From Sphaerolaimus hirsutus (Eukaryota > Nematoda > Chromadorea > Monhysterida > Sphaerolaimidae): a stretch of DNA of 64,000 nucleotides. Where the stretch lies: the NCBI GenBank assembly GCA_964036195.1, contig OZ038450.1, positions 6,698,701 through 6,762,700 of the forward strand. Direction: 5' to 3'. Every line of letters starts with the position of its first letter. Position 1 is the stretch's first letter. The translations under genes were made by a program, and so were the position numbers. Shown one piece after another: positions 12,801-21,800 of this stretch. The notes under the pieces are model-generated. The model was not told where the DNA came from. It searched no databases and saw nothing but the letters and a program-made list of their open reading frames with translations.

Positions 12801-15800
12801 TTCACTCGGAGGGTGGGAGGTATCCAAGGCTGTCTGATTTTGGTTATTTGATTAACCCGTGGACATCCCATTGTGACGCAGTCATGGCAGCAGGGCTCGT
12901 CCAGCGAACACGTTTCTTTGTCGGGTGCGCTGAGCAGACGCCACAATCTCGCCACGTTGCAAATTGCGGGAGAGTTGTGCGATTTTGCAAAGCAGTGCGA
13001 CCGCCTCAAACTGGGTACGTCGAATAAAAAAAAAATATAATTCGATTAATGAGTTGTTGAAGAAATCTGGCGCTTAGACACGAAATAAGAATCGATGTAA
13101 AGAGAAAAATTTAAAATGACTATACTCCGTAGGCCACGTGCTTTGCGTTTTTCTGATGGGAACACTCCACCAGGGGTAGGAAAGGGGGGGGGGGTCTCAC
13201 TAGTTCATGCGTCTAACTGCCTATTTTCAGTTATTTTTATTAGTATATGTGCTTATATACTCATTTTTCACCTACTTTTAGCGATTTTTCTCCCTTTTCT
13301 TCCTTCTATGCCTATATATTGAACCCCCGCGAACCCCCCCACCAAACCCCCCTCCACCAAACCCCCCTCCACCAACCCCCCGCCCCCCCGGCCCAAAAAG
13401 TTTTTTGGCTATCTATCCCCTCCGGAGGAGCGATTTGCTATCTATCCAACCCCCCGGAGGGTCGAAATCTGGAAGACCCCTGCACTCCACATTCCATCAG
13501 CATGCAACTTTAATTCACACGTGTTAAATTCACATTAAAACGTGTTAAATTCACGTGAAATTCAATTTAAAAGTTTCATGTCTAATTCACAGATGGCACC
13601 GTTCTATGCGATGAGTGGTCTTGGCGATTTGCCAATGCTTTGCTCGATCCCGTTTACACAAAATTAGAGAATGCTGTGCAGATGTTAAATGTTCGGTGGG
13701 TTCTTTTCTTCCATGTTCACATAAATAATTGACAGCTGCTTGATGGCTAGTGGTAGTAGGTAAACGCAAAAAAAATTTTTAGGCTTCTGGGGTCATCCCG
13801 TACCCTGTAAAATGCCATACAGACTTTTAAATGGTCTTGTAACAACAGTAACATGTAAAGTGCCCAGTAAATTTTATTTGCCTTATATATTACCGTGCAT
13901 TTGAGAGTTTAGACCCTACCCCCATCATTCACCACTGTTTTTTTACAGCGCACTATTCACCGAGCGAATTGTGCACTCTGTGGGCGATTGCACACGTCAA
14001 CGAGCACAGTTGCTGTGCAGCGAGCTGAAAGGGAGGCTGTCCCTCGCGCACGCCGCCATGGACAAAATGCGCTACGATTTGGCCAATAGACAACTCGATT
14101 TTGTCACAAAGGTGCTGTCATTTCGTGGTTTCGATCCAATGTATGTATTTGCTGAATGAGTCTCACCTTGAATAAATCCCCTGTTCGGAAAAAAATACGC
14201 GCGCCACCTTGGAATAACTCCCCGTCATATGTGCTTGGGGTATTGTGAAAAGCAACATTTTTTCAATTCGCAAAATGGTTTTCAATGGCAGTGAATTTCA
14301 TAATAATTGTTGATTTTTACAAAAGGAAAAACCTTGAATACGCCCCAATAAAATTTATCCGATAATATAAATATCTGCCTGCGCAGCCATTCAAAGTATC
14401 GATTTGAAATCGCAGAGTTGCTCAGCAGAGTTTCAGTCAACTCAAAATGAGCAGTCTAGCCAGGACGTCAACTCAGAGTTGACATGGGTTCGCAGCGGCG
14501 AGCGCGTGGCCCGCAGCGAGTTGCTCGCTTTGAAAGCATTGAATCTGTGCGACAAGTTTCCTGACAAGTTGAGTTTACTCACCGGTGCAGCTCTGGCAAC
14601 TGGTTGGTTTTGGGGTAACTTGTGAAGGCTTGAACTATTTGATCAGGTATATTTTATGTACAAATACTCGACTTTCAATTTTTATGCGACCTCTCGATGT
14701 TTCCTTTTTTAATTTTATATAACAATGCTGTATATAACTATGCACGCTGTCATGGGTTAAGCTAGGGTTAAGGGCATTGCCATCACAGCATATAAGGCCT
14801 TAACAGTAACCAGAGCTAAGTCGCCGCTGTGTTCCAGCGGACAGGGCGCTTGTGGGGGTACGTGTTCGATTCCCGCCTGTGGCAGTGCAAATTTTGCACT
14901 CTTTCTTTAGACTGAATAACAGCGGTTTTATATGTAAACATTTACCTTGGCACTGTCCTGATTCTACACACGCAGATGGTGATAATCCGTATGAGATATC
15001 TCAAACTGCGCGAGTGGTTGAAAGCTTGTTGAATGTGTTCAGTGAAAATTGGTCAGAATTTGAGGAAAACTTCCCGCATTTCGTTGGCGAGCTGCGGCGG
15101 GCGGAGCATTTTTTCAAGCCAACATCAAAATTAAATGAACCTGCTGATGCTGTGGTCTCGCTGGCTCAGTGCGGTTTTGACTTGCTCATGAAAAATGTAA
15201 TGTCGTCTGGTGATTCTGGCTTGGATTTGGAAAGTTCAATACATGAAGATGACTCATTCAGCGAACATACCTCTGATCACCTGATGAATTTCATAAATTA
15301 TTGCGACTCCATTCTGCAGATTTCAGAGGATGATGGTCAGTGCTTTCATATTTTTAAACATCGTTTTTCATCATTTCAAATTGTACATTTTATCGCAGAA
15401 AATCCGCTGTCGCAGTGTTTCTCAGAAGAAATGGTAAACACTTGCGTCAGACAAATGGTTGAGCAGTGTCTGAATGATATGCAGCGTCATTCAAGCGCAC
15501 GCGGCAATCGTGCAATTGGAAAATTGCCAAGAATTTTGAGTTTAATTGAGAAATGGGATAACGACGGCGATTTGTCGGCTCTATTCGATCGCGAGGTTAG
15601 TAACATAGATTTCTGCTTGAATAATGTATAATCTGCGTAAACTATGCTTACCGTATATCCTCGATTAGTTTCGCTGAGAATTATTGTTCGTCAGACTTTT
15701 TATGAGGGACTATTCAAGGGGAGGAATTGTTTTATGTCAGAATTTCAACCAGATTTTTTTAATTCATTGCATATAACGCTTAATAGGCAAGGAATACTGG

Positions 15801-18800
15801 CGATTTTCTCAGCAGTTGATACACATTATGGGAATGTGTATCACACACTGTAACACACTGTGGGAATCCCACCAATCAAACATGGGAGACTACCTATGTT
15901 TTCCACACTGGACTAGCAGGGGCAACTAAATAATCGGCTATTTTACGTCATTTTTATCGTTTCAGAATGACTTTCTTTTAACTCATCAAAAAGCTGCGAT
16001 CTTTATCGCATAGTTGTTAAAACGTATTTACGTTTACTCGATAAGTACGGATACTCGAGTACTGCGTAAATACGTTTACGTTTCCTCCCGGAAAAAATAC
16101 CAGTACTAACTTACTCGCATACTTTTTGAAAGTACGCGAGTACAGAAAACGTATTTCAAACGGGCTTCGTTATAGTCATAAAACAAGGCATAAAGGGAAG
16201 AAAGAAAAAAAAGCCAAAAATAGGGACAAAATTAGGGTTCAAACGGGACCAGTTTTTCGGACCGGGACCGGGACCGGGACCAGAAATTTTCTAATGTCGG
16301 GACCGGGACCGGGACTGGGGGGTCGGACCGGGACCGGGACCGGGACTGGCTTTTTTCAATTGTCGGGACCGGGACCGGGACCGGGACTGGGGGGTCCGGA
16401 CCGATACTGGGATTTTCCGAACCAGGTACCGGCACCGCGGTATTGTTTGAACCTTATTGGTATGTAATATCCAGCCAATGTTGTTCCACACACCTCCACT
16501 GTGTGAAGGACCACTCTCAATGTATTAGCCTTTTCTTATAACATTATTCAAGCAGTATTCCATTACCGTCTTCACTTGAAGTTGTGAATATATGATGAAA
16601 CGCAATTTACGCAGGATTTTTTTAGGAGGGGGGGCGGCGCCAGTTGTAGGTGCCAACGCCATGCCAGTATTGGCGCTGGCGTTGGCGCCAACGTCTACAA
16701 TATAGGTATCTTTATATACCTATATTTCGTACTATGTAGAATCATGTTGGGGACCTTTCTAACGCTGTCACATTATGGAAAAATACATAGTAATCATTGG
16801 CTGGGTATTTGCGCGCTTGCGCGCAAAATATTTTTAGATGTTCCTACAAAATCGCTTTAGAAAAGTGCCATTTCTGGCAAATGTTCTTGATAAATATGTT
16901 TTTTCCATCCCTTGTCGGGACCGCTATAAAATTACGGGACCGGGACCGGGACCGGGATTGGGTGGTCGGGACCGGGACCGGGACCGGGACTGGCTTTTGT
17001 TAATTGTCGGGACCGGGACCGGGACTGGGGTGTCGGGACCGGGACCGGGACCGCCCGAGTCCCGACTTTTTGCCGAACCATGTACCGGGACCGCGGTCCC
17101 GTTTGAACCCTAGACAAAATATGAAAAATAGCATTAAAAATAGGCAAAAACTCATTAACTAGAGAGGTTGGTGGTGAAAAGGTTTGAAAATTAGTGATTT
17201 TGAGCGGAAATTGGGGCAAATTTTCTCAAAAATACCCAGTTTTGCGTTTTCCTGGAACAAAAGTAATTTACTCGCGTTTACTCATGAGTAAAAGTACAAA
17301 ATAAATACTTTACGTTTTCTGTACTCACCTGTGAGTAAAAAATAAATACTTTACGTTTACTTTCGAAAAAGTTCAGTACTTTTAACAACTCTGCTTCATC
17401 GAAAAGAAAACTTTTCAACATTCACAATCATCACATCTCAACATTCAGACAGCGCACGTGGCCAGTGCTTCCCTTTTGGTTTGGGCGAGTCAACTGTGCG
17501 CCTGCGTCGACCAGCGCACAGTGCTCTCTGACAGGGTGGAGCCGTTGATAGAGCGCATGACGCTGCACCACCCACAGGTGGGACTGTTTTGACACTGGCT
17601 TTTTATTCAGATAGATTATGGTAGATTTACTGGTAGAGCGTGCTGTCATTGGACTGTATGAAAAGTGATTGGAAAAAATCCTTGTTTAAAAAATGATATA
17701 AGTAACGACGATAACATATTTTGACGACCGCAGGAAATGTCTCACCCCCTTCGATTGACTGCCGAATCTACAAACAGCCAAGCCGCAGCTGAATTTCTCT
17801 CGAGGTTCGTTAACGGGTCGAAATTCTTTCTGCTCACATCGAATCATTGAAAATCGCGCAGCCTACAAAATAAACTGCGCCAGCGATGTCCCGCCGTGGA
17901 GCAATTCGTTGCGGCAACGTCTTACGTTTGCGCCCCGCTGCACGTCATCGAAGTGCGTTCTTCATTGACGTTTTTGAAAACGATTTATACTGCACTTAAC
18001 TTTGAAACGTTTACCCCTTGCAGAGTACCTTAAACGACTTGAGGCGTCTGGAATACTTGAAGAAACCTGCTGACATCATGAGAAAACGCATCCATCTCTT
18101 CGTAACTGAATTTTTTCTCACAAACGAAGATCAACGTCGCGTGGCCGGTTCGCTATGGCATCAACTAGCAAAGGTAAAAAACGTTTTAAAATTGGGGCTT
18201 TTTTACTAACTTCTACCTCGAAAAGCCCCCCGTTGTAAGCGCCGTGGGGAAAAGGCTTCAATCCTTGAATAACTCCCCCTCTAGATTTATTGGCATCCAT
18301 TGTATTTACGGTTCACAGGCGAACTAATTTTAGGTCATATTTATGTGTCTAGGTCATGTTAGGCCGGTCATGACCAGGTCATGTGAACGATGCTATAAAT
18401 AATTCATAGTCTATCTGCAAGAGTTGTCATGAATAAAAAACCTTCCCAAAAACAATTTGCTCCGACAAAATCGGTATTTTTACTGATCGATATTCTAAGA
18501 GTTGACGAATAACTTCACGTGAAAAGTGCACGAAAATCACACGCAGTGAAAACAAAACAATTTTAGAAAAATCGAATTTTGAATCATAAGCGACATGATG
18601 CTTCATTGTGAATGTGTGATCAGTGAACTTTAAATAAGAAAGTATTCAACTTCTCTGGGACTATACTCAGCGGACATGATACTCCGCCCTCGCACTGATT
18701 TATGTCTCTCGTTGGAAGGGTGCCAATGATAAAAAAGCATGCGATTTTTGTATAAAAATGAAAAATCATTGTTGTGAATAAATTACCGTATAGCGTTAGA

Positions 18801-21800
18801 ACAGCGACGACTTATTTAAACTTTTGATGAAAATTGCATGCGTAATAACTAGCAGTTGGCACGCTTCCAGCGGGGACCACGCGTGCAGGGTGTAAAGTGA
18901 TTGGAGTATAACAAAGAATAAACTCAATACCTCATTCCTAATAGCTGAACTTCCACAGGCCTTTCACCCATCATACGCGGCGCGTCTGCAGCGCATTCTG
19001 GAGCCGTCGCGAAAGTTTTCCTTGCGCGACGACTTGCTGCCGGTGCTGTGCGAACTGCAGGGCGACGTGAAGAAATGGACCGCGGCGACACAAATCGCCA
19101 ATGCCGGCGGCAAGGTGGAGTTGTCCAAACTGAGTTGTTGGCTGGCGGAATTTGATGGAAGTAATGCTGACGGGTCGCCTGCGCTGTTGCAATTGCCTGG
19201 TGAGCTGGTGGCCGGTTACAAAAGTTGACAAGTGAAAAATTATGAATGGAAGTGGAAAGTTAAAAGACAAGTAAATTTAGATGTGACAAGTAAAATTGCA
19301 ACTTTTCACGACGTTTTACTTGCTATTTCACTTCTCACTTCTAAATTTACTTTTCTTTTTGCTTTTGAGTTGACCTTTCACCTCCTACTTCTCAATTTAG
19401 GTATTTTTATTTTCACTTTTTACTTTCACTTTAAGTTTTTTTACTTCTCCACTTGCGGAATTCTCCCTGTTTTTCTTTGCTTTCTTCCACCGATATTTTT
19501 GCGCTTTGATTCTTTTGCAATTTTAATCATATTTATCTCGTATTTATATAGGCCAGCCGTCGAGCGGCCCCCCACTTTTCGTGTGCAATTTCGAACAGCA
19601 AGTGAGCAGGATGCAGTCGCTGCGCGCCCCGCACGTGCTCAAGATGAGAGCCGACGACGGCAAAGTGTATCCATTTCTCATTAAGGTACTGTTTTTGTAT
19701 CCATTTCTCATTAATGTACCGTTTTGTATCCATTTCTCATTAAGATACCGTTTTGTATCCTTTTCTCATTACGGTATTTTTTGTATCCATTTCATCTGAG
19801 TGCCTGCAATATACATCATTCTGATCGATCAGATGGGCGAAGATCTGCGGGGCGACGCGCGCATCGAGCAAATGTTCACTTCGATGAACGAGATGCTTTC
19901 GCGCGGCGAGTGCGGCAAGCTGCAGCTGTCCATCGCCACCTACGCAGTGGTGCCTCTCACTCCCAGGTGTGTTTATACGGGCAGTCCCAGACCCTGTAAA
20001 ATGGCATTGTGTCCTGTAAAATACCCTGTAAAATGCCATGTGTATCCAAATCTTATAGTATCATATCCCAATCTTTGCTTTTTGCATCCAAATCTATTAG
20101 TATCAAATCCAAATCTTATAAGTTTTGGATACGATACAATAATATTTGGACACACATGACGATTTACAGGGTCTTTTACATCATAAATATTTGACACTTT
20201 ACGTGGCCTTTTACATGGTCTTCACGTGACACCTGACATTTTGCGGGGTCTGGGACTGGCACCAGTCCGCGTTATTTCCTGCCGCTCAAATCTTAGCCAC
20301 GAGAGCTCGGATTGCTTTGCAGGGTCGGTGTGATCCAGTTCTTGCCCGACGTGATTTCCATGAAGGAGCTCATACGCGAACAGATGTCCGCTAAGGAGCG
20401 CGGCCTCACCGCGGGCGAAGTGTGAGTGTGTCCATTTGTGTCTCGATATTGATCTTCGTTGTTCAATATGTTTGATATTCGATATTCGATACGGAAAAAG
20501 TCGATATTCGATATTTGTCATGATTCTATGTAAACATGGATATTTGATGCGATGTATCGTGCCAGCACTGGTACTGGCACTGCTGTCTCCTGTAAAAGTC
20601 ATTTCTTCGTTTTTCGTCACTTTATTCCAATTCAAAATATAACAGTTTGATCACTTTTATATCTGCAGTTGGTCCTCGTACTTCCTGGAGCGCTGCACTT
20701 GGCCCAAATCCAAGATATCTGATTCGAAAAAGAAAAGCATCGATCACAAGCGCGCGTTCACTTCCACATTGGACAGGGGCGACTTGGCAGTGCGCCAATG
20801 CTTGCAGGAGGCCCGCAGCAAGTTTCACGGTGATTTACTCAGCCGGGCGATTTTGGTCCGCTGTTGGTGAGTTGTGCTTTGCGCTCTGTGTCACGAATGA
20901 TGATGTTACTGGTGATGTTTATTGAATGCGATCATTTTAGTGGCATAAAATCGAAAATTGTAAAATATTCCAAAATTATTGTAAAATTCAAAGACTAGTT
21001 TTGTAAAAAATTCTACATTCGAATAGTCATTTTACAAAACAAAAACAATTTGATATTTATACACTTTTCAAATTCACCCATCATTTGATAGCCTAAAGCG
21101 TGAATGTACAGAAACATAAATACGACAATATGCATTCTGCCATCGTTTTTGTGCAAAATTCAATGCAGCAAATTGGGCGGCAATTCAAATCACTTTTTTG
21201 CCAGGTGTGCATCCAGCTACGTGTCGGCGGGGCGGCCGCAGCTGGTTCGCTCGCTGGCCGCGCTCTCGGCCGCCTCGTACGCGCTCGGCATCGGCGACAG
21301 GCACCTGGCCAATCTGCTGGTGCACGCCCGCTCCGGCACCGTGGTCGGCATCGACTTCGGACAGGCGTTCGGTACGTGTGTGGTTTCGTGTGTGGTATAG
21401 GCTTTGCGTTTGTGTTTAGCTCCAGCCCACGAGTGGGGAAAACACGGTATTTTGTAAATCAAAGTAGTGTTGGAAAAAAACAATGCTACCAACACTAATC
21501 CAAGTGGTTTTTGTTGTTACGTAACCATTGTTTTTAGTAAAAGTTGTTAAAACTATTGCCAAACCTACCTCGAATAAGCGCTCGTGTTTAGTGATGTAAA
21601 AGCGCCATGTCGCTTTTGGCGCTTGGCGCTAGCTTAATATGGCGCCATGGCGCTTGGCGCCAAAGTACTGGTACCATTTGCAGCACTCCTCGCAGTCCCC
21701 TTCCCAACTCTATTTGCCCACGCCAGCCACGGGCGTGCAGACGTTGCCCATCCCCGAGCTGGTGCCGGTGCGCCTCACCGAGCAGCTGCGGCGTGCAGTC

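Noticed and set aside
16126-16467. Gly-Thr repeat protein
   Set aside because: It is a translation of GGGACC hexamers inside an inverted-end element.
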